NCBI GenBank assembly: GCA_902529805.1
Contig: CABZXU010000015.1
Coordinates: 1-40,909, forward strand
Source: an uncultured Marinoscillum sp.
Lineage (GTDB): Bacteria; Bacteroidota; Bacteroidia; Cytophagales; MED-G16
Length of the DNA stretch: 40,909 nt
Direction of reading: 5' to 3'
The notes under the pieces are model-generated. The model had not been told where the DNA came from. It made no database searches and worked only from the letters and a program-made list of their open reading frames with translations. Position 1 is the stretch's first letter, and the number at the start of each line of letters is the position of its first letter. Shown here piece by piece: positions 9,510-18,277 of this stretch. The position numbers and the translations under genes were made by a program.

Positions 9510-12485
9510 ATGAAAAACTTATTAAAACTCATTCTAATTTTCTTTATATCATTTGATTCTGATGCTTCCTTCATAAAACCTGATAATAATCTTAAAGATA
9601 TTATTAAAAATTTAAAATATAGAAATGTAGGACCAACAAGAGGGGGGAGAGTAACTACAGTACATGGTGTAGAATCTCAAAAAAATGTCTTTTATATGGG
9701 TACAACTGGTGGTGGAGTATGGAAAACATCAGATTTTGGAAATAATTGGCATAACGTTTCAGATGGATATTTTAAGTCACCTTCAATTGGTGCTATTAAT
9801 ATATATCAAAAAGATCCAAACATAGTTTATGTAGGAACAGGTTCTGATGGTTTAAGATCAAATGTTATTGTTGGAAAAGGAATTTATAAATCAGAGGATG
9901 CAGGTAAAACATGGGATCATATAGGACTGGAAAATGTTGGTCAAATTGGTGCAGTAGAAATACATCCAGATGATTCTAATACAATATATGTAGCTGCAAT
10001 AGGTCAACCATTTAAGAATAATAAAGAGAGAGGACTATATAAAAGTACTGATGGAGGTAAATCATGGGATAAAATACTTTATTTATCAGATTCTATTGGA
10101 ATTGTGGATTTAGAATTTGCTCCAGATGACCCAAATACTTTATATGCTGCCTCATGGAGAGTTGAGAGAAAACCATGGACAATCATTAGTGGTTCAACCA
10201 ATGGAGGAGCTTATAAATCAGTCGATGCTGGTAAGACTTGGAATAAAATTGATTTGGGTTTTGATAGTAAGTATATAGGAAAAATTGATTTTGCTGTATC
10301 TAAATCAAATCCTGATAGGTTATTTGTAATGGTTGAAGCATCTGAAGATAAGGGTGGTTTATATAAATCTGAAGATAGAGGGAAATCATTTGAACATATG
10401 AACAATAGGGAAGAGCTGGTTAATAGACCTTTCTACTATTTGAATGTAGAATCAAACCCACTAAATTCTGATATTTTATATTCCAGTGCTAATAGATTTA
10501 TGATTTCTAAAGATGCTGGAAAGAAATGGAAGTCTTATTCTACACCTCATGGTGATAATCATGATATTTGGATTAATCCAAATGATACATCAGTATGGAT
10601 TCAGTCAAATGATGGAGGTGCTAATATTACCTTTAATTCTGGAAAGACATGGACTACTCAGTTTAATCAACCTACTGCAGAGATATATCAAATAGAGGTT
10701 GATGATCAGTATCCATATTGGTTATATGGTGGTCAGCAAGATAATTATTCAACAGTATCTGTACCTAGTTTACCTCCATATGGGCTTCAGGCTGGACCAA
10801 ATGCATATATTACAAATACAGGGGGGTGTGAGACAGGACCTGCGGTTCCAAAACCTGGAAATCCAAATATTGTCTACTCAAACTGTAAAGGCAGGTTTGG
10901 TGTTTACAATAAAATAACAGGGCAAGAAAAACAATATTATGTAGGTGCATCTAACATGTATGGACATAATCCAGAGGATCTTAAATATAGATTTCAGAGA
11001 GTCTCACCAATACATATATCTCCACATAATCCAGATGTTATTTACCATGCATCACAGTTTCTTCATGTTACAAATGATGATGGAGTTACATGGGAGACTA
11101 TATCTCCTGATCTTACAGCATTTGAGTCAGACAAACAAGTTATTTCTGGATCACCCATAACTAGAGATATAACGGGCGAGGAGTTTTACAGTACCATTTA
11201 TTCAGTTAGAGAATCACCATTAAAAAAAGGGTTGATTTGGGTTGGTGCCAATGATGGGCCTGTACATGTAACAACTGATGCGGGAAAAAATTGGAAAGAT
11301 GTTACTCCTAATAAAAATATAAAAGGAGGTAGAGTTGATTCTGTTGAACCTTCATTACATAATCCATCTAAGGCATTTGTTACTATTCTTAGGTATCAAT
11401 TAGGTGATTGGAGACCTTATATATATAGAAGCTACGATAATGGGAATTCTTGGGATCTTATAACAGAAGGAATTCCAGCTGATTATCCTGTAAGAGTTCT
11501 TAGAGAAGATCCTAAAAGAGAAGGACTACTTTTTGCAGGTACAGAATTTGGAATGTTTATTTCATTTGATGATGGAAATAGTTGGCACTCATTCCAACAA
11601 AATTTACCGGTAACACCAATAACTGACATTAAAATTCATAGAAATGACATTGTTTTATCTACAATGGGAAGATCATTCTGGATTATGGATAATATTAATT
11701 ATTTGAGAAACTTCAGTTTTAATGATAATGATTTTTTATATCCTATTACAAATACAATAAGGTATAGAAATCGTCCATCAAATAATAATCATGTAAGTTA
11801 TCCAAGAACTTCTGTAGATATTGATTATAAAATAATAAAAGACTCAGTAGGGGAAATTTTAATTATGATTATGGACAATGAAAATAATTTAATTAATTCA
11901 TATAAGTCTATCAATAAAAATCAGAATATTCAGAATTATGAGATGTCAACAAATGAATTTACCTTCATTTCTAATAGTAATATATCTAAAAAAATTGGTA
12001 TAAACAGGTTTAAGTGGGATATGAGACATAGGGGATCATGGAATAAAAATTCAAGATATTCATATAGAAATGGTCCAATGGTTAAACCAGGTCAATATAA
12101 AGTTATATTAACTGTAGATGGGATTTCATTTACTGAAAACTTTGAAATTATTTCTGATCCAAGAATTAAAGATGTAAGTCCTGAAGTTTATGAGGAACAG
12201 GAAAAGATTTTACTTGAAATCAGAGATTTTATGACTGATGTTAGACTTTTTGAAGATAAGGTCTCTAAAATGTTAGAGAAGAAGCCAAAAAACAAAAAGT
12301 ATCTATCTATTGATAGAGAACTTAAGACAAAGGAAGGTACTTATATGCAACCAATGTTGATTGATCAAATTAGATATTTACAGTCAATGTTAAGCAGAGC
12401 CGATCAAAAACCTGGAAAAGATGCTTTAAATAGATTAAAAGATTTAAAATCAGAATTTAATATATTAAAGAATAAGTTACGCTGA
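9510..12485 (+). CDS. Secreted BNR/sortilin-like beta-propeller protein ('glycosyl hydrolase' family)
   Basis: A 991-residue exported protein. A short signal peptide (MKNLLKLILIFFISFDSDAS) precedes many BNR/Asp-box repeats of the S-x-D-x-G-x-x-W type, e.g. KTSDFGNNWHN, KSEDAGKTWDH, KSTDGGKSWDK, KSVDAGKTWNK and TTDAGKNWKDV. This gives a VPS10/sortilin-like ten-bladed propeller, as in the large WD40/YVTN/BNR-repeat family of Bacteroidota that is often labelled glycosyl hydrolase without proof. The C-terminal ~200 residues hold a beta-sandwich-like part (NRFKWDMRHRG, KPGQYKVILTVDG) and a helical Lys/Glu-rich end. The gene follows the cyclodeaminase by 1 nt. Its stop codon lies inside the end of the convergent pxpC (9-base overlap). 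Confidence 0.85.
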   Translation: MKNLLKLILIFFISFDSDASFIKPDNNLKDIIKNLKYRNVGPTRGGRVTTVHGVESQKNVFYMGTTGGGVWKTSDFGNNWHNVSDGYFKSPSIGAINIYQKDPNIVYVGTGSDGLRSNVIVGKGIYKSEDAGKTWDHIGLENVGQIGAVEIHPDDSNTIYVAAIGQPFKNNKERGLYKSTDGGKSWDKILYLSDSIGIVDLEFAPDDPNTLYAASWRVERKPWTIISGSTNGGAYKSVDAGKTWNKIDLGFDSKYIGKIDFAVSKSNPDRLFVMVEASEDKGGLYKSEDRGKSFEHMNNREELVNRPFYYLNVESNPLNSDILYSSANRFMISKDAGKKWKSYSTPHGDNHDIWINPNDTSVWIQSNDGGANITFNSGKTWTTQFNQPTAEIYQIEVDDQYPYWLYGGQQDNYSTVSVPSLPPYGLQAGPNAYITNTGGCETGPAVPKPGNPNIVYSNCKGRFGVYNKITGQEKQYYVGASNMYGHNPEDLKYRFQRVSPIHISPHNPDVIYHASQFLHVTNDDGVTWETISPDLTAFESDKQVISGSPITRDITGEEFYSTIYSVRESPLKKGLIWVGANDGPVHVTTDAGKNWKDVTPNKNIKGGRVDSVEPSLHNPSKAFVTILRYQLGDWRPYIYRSYDNGNSWDLITEGIPADYPVRVLREDPKREGLLFAGTEFGMFISFDDGNSWHSFQQNLPVTPITDIKIHRNDIVLSTMGRSFWIMDNINYLRNFSFNDNDFLYPITNTIRYRNRPSNNNHVSYPRTSVDIDYKIIKDSVGEILIMIMDNENNLINSYKSINKNQNIQNYEMSTNEFTFISNSNISKKIGINRFKWDMRHRGSWNKNSRYSYRNGPMVKPGQYKVILTVDGISFTENFEIISDPRIKDVSPEVYEEQEKILLEIRDFMTDVRLFEDKVSKMLEKKPKNKKYLSIDRELKTKEGTYMQPMLIDQIRYLQSMLSRADQKPGKDALNRLKDLKSEFNILKNKLR

Positions 12486-13424
12486 CAAGTCAATATTAAG
12501 TTTAGATTTAAACTTTTTACGTTCATACTCAAGAATTTTATTTGATTCGATTAGAGTTATCATTTTAAACTTAATGCTTTTATTAGGTTTAATCTGAGTG
12601 ATTCTTGATATATCAACATTACAAATATTTCCAAGAATAGGGTAGCCTCCTGTAGATTGAGAGTCACTCATTAATATTATTGGGTTTCCGTCTCTAGGAA
12701 TTTGAATAGTTCCTTTGTTTACAACCGTGCTTTCAATTTCATCATGATTCTTAAGTTCAATTGTATTGTTTATTAATCTCAAACCCATTCTATCACTATT
12801 TGCTGAAATATTAAAGTCATTATCAAACAATGTTTTTTCATTTTGAACTCTATTAAAATGTATTCCTTTTATTATTCTTATATAATTATTTTGATCATAT
12901 CTTTTTATGAAAGATGATGGTATTCTTTTAATTTTAGGGCTTTTAATATTTTTGAAAGAAATAGTATCATTCTTATTCAGTTTTTTTCCAGACAATCCTC
13001 CTATTTGAATTTTTTCATAAGTAGAAAGGCTTTTAAATACTTTTTTTAGTTTCATACATCCAGAGAATCCAATATAAGCTCTATTACCGTCAATACATTT
13101 TTTTATGTCTAGTATATCTCCACTTTTTACTTTTATTGAAACTCCTGTTTTTATTTTTTTATTATTTAATTGAGTATCGCATTTTGAACCAAATATTCCA
13201 ATATTTCCTTCAAAATTTATTTTAATTTTAGGCCCATAGTATGTTATTTCGATAGTTTCTGAGTAAATATCTTTATCCAATAACCAGTTTGTTAATATAT
13301 GAGAATATTCATCCATTGGACCACTTTTTGGTATACCATATTTCTTAAACCCAACTCTTCTTAAATCTTGAATAGATGAATAAACTCCTGCTCTTAAAAT
13401 TTCAATTGTATTTTTCAAAATCAA
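12477..13424 (-). CDS. pxpC: 5-oxoprolinase subunit C (biotin-dependent carboxyltransferase-like)
   Basis: A 315-residue subunit of the ATP-dependent 5-oxoprolinase PxpABC (KipA family), which opens L-5-oxoproline to glutamate. The N-terminus VYSSIQDLRRVGFKKYGIPKSGPMDEYS is the family signature region. QIPRDGNPIILMSDSQSTGGYP near residue 220 is the second conserved block. There is no ATG near the expected start. A TTG at 13424 forms a TTGA overlap with the pxpB stop, and a second in-frame TTG lies two codons on; the first is preferred because it gives translational coupling. The 3' end overlaps the convergent BNR gene by 9 bases. Confidence 0.92.
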   Translation of the reverse strand: MILKNTIEILRAGVYSSIQDLRRVGFKKYGIPKSGPMDEYSHILTNWLLDKDIYSETIEITYYGPKIKINFEGNIGIFGSKCDTQLNNKKIKTGVSIKVKSGDILDIKKCIDGNRAYIGFSGCMKLKKVFKSLSTYEKIQIGGLSGKKLNKNDTISFKNIKSPKIKRIPSSFIKRYDQNNYIRIIKGIHFNRVQNEKTLFDNDFNISANSDRMGLRLINNTIELKNHDEIESTVVNKGTIQIPRDGNPIILMSDSQSTGGYPILGNICNVDISRITQIKPNKSIKFKMITLIESNKILEYERKKFKSKLNIDLSA

Positions 13425-14071
13425 TAACTATTAAATTCTTCTCTTGTTATCTCTTTAAAGATTATTTTATCACCTTGTTTTATTTTGATTGGTGGGTCTT
13501 TTAATTTATCAAATAGCTTTAGTGGTGTTCTTCCTATTATATTCCATCCACCTGGACTTTCTATGTTATATATACCTGTTTGATTACCAGCTATCCCTAT
13601 AGAACCCTCTTGGATATGTGTCCTTGGATTCTTTTTTCTTGGAAGATATAAGGACTTATCTAAATTTCCTAGATAAAGAAATCCAGGTAAAAACCCTACC
13701 AAATCAACTTTATAAGACAAATTATTATGTTTTTTTTTAACTTGATCTATATCCAATTCACATTTAGTAGAAATTTCCTTTAAATCAATTGCAAAGTCTT
13801 TATCATAACAAATAGGTATTTTCCAAGTTTTTAAACTCCTGTTATTAGTAAAATTTTTATTTGAAATAAGGCTTTTAATATTTTTAATAAATTTTTCTGA
13901 TGTTATTTTATAAGGATTAAATATTATACCAATAGAATTTTTTAGACTAATAACATCTTCAATTTCGTTTAAATTTAGCTTTACTAAATAATTTGTCAAC
14001 GTTGAACTTTTTAGATCATTTAAATCTTTAATAATAATAATAGAGTCTCCTGAGGGAATTATTTTTATCAT
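13421..14071 (-). CDS. pxpB: 5-oxoprolinase subunit B
   Basis: A 216-residue KipI-family protein, the partner of PxpC in 5-oxoprolinase. The diagnostic C-terminal block is present: DLVGFLPGFLYLG, then HIQEGSIGIAGNQTGIYNIE and SPGGWNIIGRTPLKLFD. In Bacillus the homologue KipI also binds the KinA kinase, but no such kinase is in view and the enzyme role is the straightforward reading. Both ends overlap neighbours by 4 nt (ATGA with pxpA upstream, TTGA with pxpC downstream), so A, B and C are translationally coupled and probably made in balanced amounts. Confidence 0.93.
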   Translation of the reverse strand: MIKIIPSGDSIIIIKDLNDLKSSTLTNYLVKLNLNEIEDVISLKNSIGIIFNPYKITSEKFIKNIKSLISNKNFTNNRSLKTWKIPICYDKDFAIDLKEISTKCELDIDQVKKKHNNLSYKVDLVGFLPGFLYLGNLDKSLYLPRKKNPRTHIQEGSIGIAGNQTGIYNIESPGGWNIIGRTPLKLFDKLKDPPIKIKQGDKIIFKEITREEFNSY

Positions 14072-14814
14072 TCTACAATTTTAGATTTAAAAGTATTGTA
14101 TATGGTTTTTGCAAATATGTGCGCGTTGGGTTGATCACCATGTATGCAGATTGTTTCTGCATCAATATCAATTAATTTTTTATTTATAGTTTTTACTTTT
14201 CCTTTATATATCATTCTTGATAAATGATTTATAGAATTGTTAATATCTGTAATCATCGAGTTTTCATCATTTCTGTCGACTAGGGTTAGATTATCATTAT
14301 AATTTCTATCTGAAAAAACTTCTGACACATAATCTATTTTATGTTTTTTAGATATTTCTTTCCATTTCATTTTTGATGGCCCGTATAGCTTTAAATTAGG
14401 GTCTATTTTCTTTATTGTTAAAACAATTGTTTCCGCTATATCATCATTGATACTTGCCATATTATAAAGTGCGCCATGAGGTTTTACATGATGAAGTTTT
14501 TTACCATAAGACTCAGTAATTCCTTTTAATGCAGAAACTTGATAAAGTATAATTGATTCTAATTCATTTAACTCTAAATTAATTTTTCTTCTTCCAAATC
14601 CTTTCAAATCAAAATATGAGGGGTGAGCACCAATTTTAACGTCATATTCAATAGCTAGTTCAATGGTTTTTCTTATAGTATTTGGATCTCCACCATGAAA
14701 ACCACAAGCAATATTGCTTGATGTGATAAATGGCATTATTTTAGAGTCGTTTCCTATTTTTTTATCATAATAGGATTCTCCCATATCACAGTTTATATCT
14801 ATTTTTTTTTTCAT
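14068..14814 (-). CDS. pxpA: 5-oxoprolinase subunit A (LamB/YcsF family)
   Basis: A 248-residue LamB/YcsF protein, subunit A of 5-oxoprolinase. The N-terminal signature is clear: IDINCDMGESYYDKKIGND, then FITSSNIACGFHGGDPNTIR and KIGAHPSYFDLKGFGRR. HHVKPHGALYN and the C-terminal TICIHGDQPNA are also typical. Together with PxpB and PxpC it hydrolyses 5-oxoproline (pyroglutamate), which arises spontaneously from glutamine and from protein or peptide turnover. The start ATG overlaps the stop of the Nramp-like transporter gene by 4 nt. Confidence 0.95.
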   Translation of the reverse strand: MKKKIDINCDMGESYYDKKIGNDSKIMPFITSSNIACGFHGGDPNTIRKTIELAIEYDVKIGAHPSYFDLKGFGRRKINLELNELESIILYQVSALKGITESYGKKLHHVKPHGALYNMASINDDIAETIVLTIKKIDPNLKLYGPSKMKWKEISKKHKIDYVSEVFSDRNYNDNLTLVDRNDENSMITDINNSINHLSRMIYKGKVKTINKKLIDIDAETICIHGDQPNAHIFAKTIYNTFKSKIVE

Positions 14815-16028
14815 AATAATATCAAACTCCTATAACTTATTAACAATGATATAATAATAATAATAATACCGAATAAATTGTATCTAGCAGAATTAGTAAA
14901 TTCACCCATTATTTTTTTCTTATTTATTGACCAAAGTAGAAATCCAGCAATTAATGGTAAAAATAATCCATTTATGAATTGAGCGAATTTTATTATAACA
15001 ATAGGTTTATAACTTAAGGAAGAGAATAACACACCAATAATTATTACAATATATGAAACTTTTTTAAATGATGGGTCTTCCCATTTAGGCTTATAGTTAA
15101 ATATTCCAGAAAGTGCATAAGAAGTAGCAATTGGTGCAGTTATAGATGAAGTAATTCCCGCGCAAAAGAGTCCAATAGATATAAAGTATTTTGAGAAATC
15201 GCCAAGGATAGGAGATAGCTGACTTCCTAAATCAACAGCATTTTTTATTTCAGTCGGATTAAATAAAGTATGGACTGATGCAGATGTAATTATTATTGAT
15301 AAGGAAATTATACCACCAAAAACTATTGAAATAATTGTATCAAATATTGAATTTTTATAATCATCTTTATTTTTCCATTTATTTTTTGAAACATAGGAAT
15401 GAAGAAATAAATTATAAGGAACAACAGTTGTTCCAATTAGTCCAATAACATAAATAAAATTATTATCATCAACTGAAGGGACTAATCCATTTAATAAATC
15501 AGAAACTTTTGGTTTTGAAATTATAGCAAGAAAAATAAATGTAAGGCTCATTATTGAAACAAGGATAACTAAAAACTTTTCAAATACTTTGTAAGAGCCA
15601 TTTCCAACAATTAATATAAGTATGAACCCTATAAAAATTGGATTTAAGTTAATTTTATGATTAAATATGTTAAGACTTGAACTTCCAATAAATGTTTCGA
15701 GCCCCATAGAAGTTCCACTAATATTCCCAGATTCATACGCAGTATTCCCAATAAATAGAGATAAGAATATAAATGATACCGCTATTTTTCTAATAAAATT
15801 ATTATCAATATCAGTTATGATTTCACTAAGGCCTTTTCTAGATATAACTCCTAATCTTGAACTAATTTCTTGAAGATAACACGTAGCAATAATTGAAAAT
15901 ACAATACACCAAATTAGAGAGTAACCAAATTCAATTCCTGATAAAATACATAAAGTAACTGTTCCTGGGCCAATAAATGCTGATGTTACAATTATTCCAG
16001 GTCCTATGTTTTTAAAATCTTTTAACAC
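14811..16028 (-). CDS. Nramp-family transporter lacking the metal-site motif, linked to pxpABC
   Basis: A 405-residue polytopic membrane protein with about eleven hydrophobic segments and the Nramp fold pattern. The unwound TM1 motif, DPGN in metal transporters, reads GPGT here (residues 20-23). The TM6 motif, usually MPHN, reads VPYN (203-206) within VVPYNLFLHSYVS. The Asp, Asn and Met that bind Mn/Fe in true Nramp proteins are therefore all absent. The gene is embedded in the 5-oxoprolinase operon, like ycsG beside ycsF in Bacillus, which points to uptake of 5-oxoproline or a related compound rather than a metal; this is an inference. The start is a GTG (TTA AAA GAT follows) 5 nt after the pgl stop. 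Confidence 0.82.
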   Translation of the reverse strand: MLKDFKNIGPGIIVTSAFIGPGTVTLCILSGIEFGYSLIWCIVFSIIATCYLQEISSRLGVISRKGLSEIITDIDNNFIRKIAVSFIFLSLFIGNTAYESGNISGTSMGLETFIGSSSLNIFNHKINLNPIFIGFILILIVGNGSYKVFEKFLVILVSIMSLTFIFLAIISKPKVSDLLNGLVPSVDDNNFIYVIGLIGTTVVPYNLFLHSYVSKNKWKNKDDYKNSIFDTIISIVFGGIISLSIIITSASVHTLFNPTEIKNAVDLGSQLSPILGDFSKYFISIGLFCAGITSSITAPIATSYALSGIFNYKPKWEDPSFKKVSYIVIIIGVLFSSLSYKPIVIIKFAQFINGLFLPLIAGFLLWSINKKKIMGEFTNSARYNLFGIIIIIISLLISYRSLILL

Positions 16029-16033
16029 ATTTA

Positions 16034-16738
16034 TTATTTTGTTAAAATATCTGAAGCATCAGAATCTAGATACCAGGATAAGTTGCCAGATGTTGGATTT
16101 ATATAAGTTGCCGGATAAGAATTGAAGTTTCCTTTTTTATTAATGATTTCATCAACTACGTATTTTTTTCCTGATCCAGGAACATAAAATATAACTTCAT
16201 TAGCATTATTAATTATTTTTTCTGATAAACTAATCCTTTTTTGACCTGAAGTGGGATGAGTTGCAATTATGCATTCTTCTTTATTTCTAAATTTTAAAAA
16301 TTCATGAGGGAATAAAGATGCTGTATGACCATCATCCCCTAATCCAAGAATAATTAAATCAAATTTTGGAATATTGTTTTCTAGTTTTAATTTTTTTTTT
16401 AAAATTTTATTATAATCAATCAATTCATTTTCTGGATCATTTTCACCTTTAATTCTAAATATATTTTCTGGTTTAAAAATATTGTTTTTAAAAAGGTTTT
16501 CTTTAGTCATTTTATAATTACTTTCTTCAGAATCAGGAGAAACACATCTTTCATCTACCCAAAAAAACTTAGTCTCAAGGTTTATGTTTTTACTTAGTTT
16601 TTTAGAAAGTGTTTTAAATAATATTTTTGGACTAGTTCCTCCTGAAATAGCTATAGAGCTATTTATATAATTTTCAATAATATAATCAGATAGTTTATCT
16701 GATAATTCTTCTTTTGTTTTATAAATATTAATATTCAT
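16034..16738 (-). CDS. pgl: 6-phosphogluconolactonase
   Basis: A 234-residue member of the DevB/NagB-like family that hydrolyses 6-phosphogluconolactone, the second step of the oxidative pentose phosphate pathway. I place the start at the ATG at 16738 (MNINIYKTKEEL). The frame stays open nine codons further, but that would run into the end of zwf and adds no conserved sequence. Motifs: SIAISGGTSPKILF, FFWVDERCVSPDSEESNYKM, LIILGLGDDGHTASLFP and ATHPTSGQKRISLS. The first base of the ATG lies 1 nt past the zwf stop codon, so the two are co-translated. Confidence 0.95.
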   Translation of the reverse strand: MNINIYKTKEELSDKLSDYIIENYINSSIAISGGTSPKILFKTLSKKLSKNINLETKFFWVDERCVSPDSEESNYKMTKENLFKNNIFKPENIFRIKGENDPENELIDYNKILKKKLKLENNIPKFDLIILGLGDDGHTASLFPHEFLKFRNKEECIIATHPTSGQKRISLSEKIINNANEVIFYVPGSGKKYVVDEIINKKGNFNSYPATYINPTSGNLSWYLDSDASDILTK

Positions 16739-16739
16739 A

Positions 16740-18179
16740 TTACAATTCACATATTTCACCATCATTTACAAGATTTTTACAAGGGTATCTCCAAGTATTT
16801 TCATTTCTAAATAAATCGTCACATTTTTTTGGTCCCCAAGTACCAGCTTTGTAACCATAAAGTTTTACTTTATTATTATTTATTTCATTTATAATGGGGT
16901 CAACAATTTTCCAAGCTTTTTCTACAAAATCACTTCTTGAAAATAGCATAGTATTTCCTTTAAAAACATCCAGAATTAATGTTTCATAAGCGTCGTCAAT
17001 TATATCTTCACCAAGATTTTTATAATGAAACTCAAGATTTTTATTTATAATTGATTTTTCTCCAGGGTTTTTAAGATTAAACTTAACCACCATTCCTTCA
17101 TCTGGTTGTAGTCTAAAAATCAACATGTTGGTCTCATTATTAGGACTAAAAACATTAATATTTTTTTTAAAGTTAACAACTATTTCTGTGACTTTAGTTG
17201 CTAATCTTTTTCCTGTCCTTATAAAGAAAGGAACATCTTTCCATCTTTTATTATCAATGAAAAGTTTACATGCAAAAAATGTCTCAGTTTTAGAGGTTTT
17301 GTCTACTCCTTTATTGTCTGTATAATTAATAAATTTTTTCAATTTTGTTTTTGATGCTGTGTATTGACCTCTGATTATATCTTCTTGAAAATTGAGTTTT
17401 CTAATTTTCTTTAAAACATTAATTTTTTCATTTCTAATACTTTCAGGAGAATTTTTATTAGGCTCCTCCATTGCCACAAGACAAAGTAACTCAAGAAGAT
17501 GATTTTGAAACATATCTTTTATTGCACCAGTACCATCATAATATTCACCTCGACCTTCTATTCCAATACTTTCAGCTGCTGTAATCTCTACATAACTTAT
17601 GTGATCTTTGCTCCAAAGAGCACTGAAAATAAAATTTGTAAACCTTGAAACTAAAATGTTTTGAACTGTTTCTTTGCCAAGATAATGGTCAATTCTAAAT
17701 ATTTGTTTTTCTTTAAATCCTTTTATTAAAATTTTATTAAGATTTTTTGAAGATTTTAAATCTTTTCCAAAAGGTTTCTCAATGATTATCCTTCTGTAAC
17801 CTGAGTTTTCTATGTTTAATTTTTTTTTGATAAGTGATTTAACTAATGGTTCATATGCACTAGGGGGTGTTGAAAGATAATAAATTACATTAGTGGTTGA
17901 ATATATTTTTTTGAATTTTTCAATATTATAGCTCAATAAATCATAGTCACTTTCCACATAAGGGTCTAACTTTATGTAATTAGCATTATCAATTAAATTA
18001 GTAGAAAGCTTATGAAACACACTTTTAGTTACTTTTTTTCTACCACAACCTAAAACATGAAAGTTTTTAGGGATTTTATTCGATTTTCTAATTTCATTTA
18101 ATGCTGGAAATATTTTTCTACTTGCTAAGTCTCCTGTAGCCCCAAAAATTACCAAAATGTTTCCAGTTGTATTTTTCAC
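16740..18179 (-). CDS. zwf: Glucose-6-phosphate 1-dehydrogenase
   Basis: A 479-residue enzyme that oxidises glucose 6-phosphate to 6-phosphogluconolactone and makes NADPH. The coenzyme motif ILVIFGATGDLASRKIFPAL is at residues 8-27 (GATGDLAS at 13-20). The active-site block IFRIDHYLGKETVQN sits near residue 160, and VPFFIRTGKRL near residue 310 is also conserved. Length is normal for the family. No ATG lies near the required start; a GTG at 18179 fits. It is the first gene of the leftward operon zwf-pgl-Nramp-pxpABC and is separated from divergent gnd by 98 bases. Confidence 0.96.
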   Translation of the reverse strand: MKNTTGNILVIFGATGDLASRKIFPALNEIRKSNKIPKNFHVLGCGRKKVTKSVFHKLSTNLIDNANYIKLDPYVESDYDLLSYNIEKFKKIYSTTNVIYYLSTPPSAYEPLVKSLIKKKLNIENSGYRRIIIEKPFGKDLKSSKNLNKILIKGFKEKQIFRIDHYLGKETVQNILVSRFTNFIFSALWSKDHISYVEITAAESIGIEGRGEYYDGTGAIKDMFQNHLLELLCLVAMEEPNKNSPESIRNEKINVLKKIRKLNFQEDIIRGQYTASKTKLKKFINYTDNKGVDKTSKTETFFACKLFIDNKRWKDVPFFIRTGKRLATKVTEIVVNFKKNINVFSPNNETNMLIFRLQPDEGMVVKFNLKNPGEKSIINKNLEFHYKNLGEDIIDDAYETLILDVFKGNTMLFSRSDFVEKAWKIVDPIINEINNNKVKLYGYKAGTWGPKKCDDLFRNENTWRYPCKNLVNDGEICEL

Positions 18180-18277
18180 TATAATTATTATTAATATAAG
18201 TTATTAAAAAAGAAAATAAAATGTAATTTAAATATTGAGAAAAATATATTACATATTTGCAAAAAAAAACATCTTAA
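18180..18277. promoter_or_regulatory. Shared zwf/gnd divergent control region
   Basis: These 98 AT-rich bases separate the zwf start (GTG, left) from the gnd start (TTG, right), so promoters for both must lie here or in the coding ends. On the plus strand a TTG at 18235 followed about 16 bases later by ATATTTGC (18253-18260) loosely resembles a Bacteroidota -33/-7 pair but does not match the TAnnTTTG box exactly. The call rests mainly on the divergent layout. Confidence 0.35.

Noticed and set aside
10513-11160. Three open frames of 60-72 codons on the plus strand inside the BNR gene
   Set aside because: They lie in another frame of a well-supported 991-residue gene, lack recognisable features and are explained by its codon composition.
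14843-14869. ATAATAATAATAATAATA tract
   Set aside because: It encodes a run of Ile in a transmembrane segment of the Nramp-like protein, so it is not a separate repeat element.
16739-16765. Nine-codon upstream extension of pgl
   Set aside because: It overlaps the end of zwf and adds no conserved residues; the ATG at 16738 gives a normal N-terminus.
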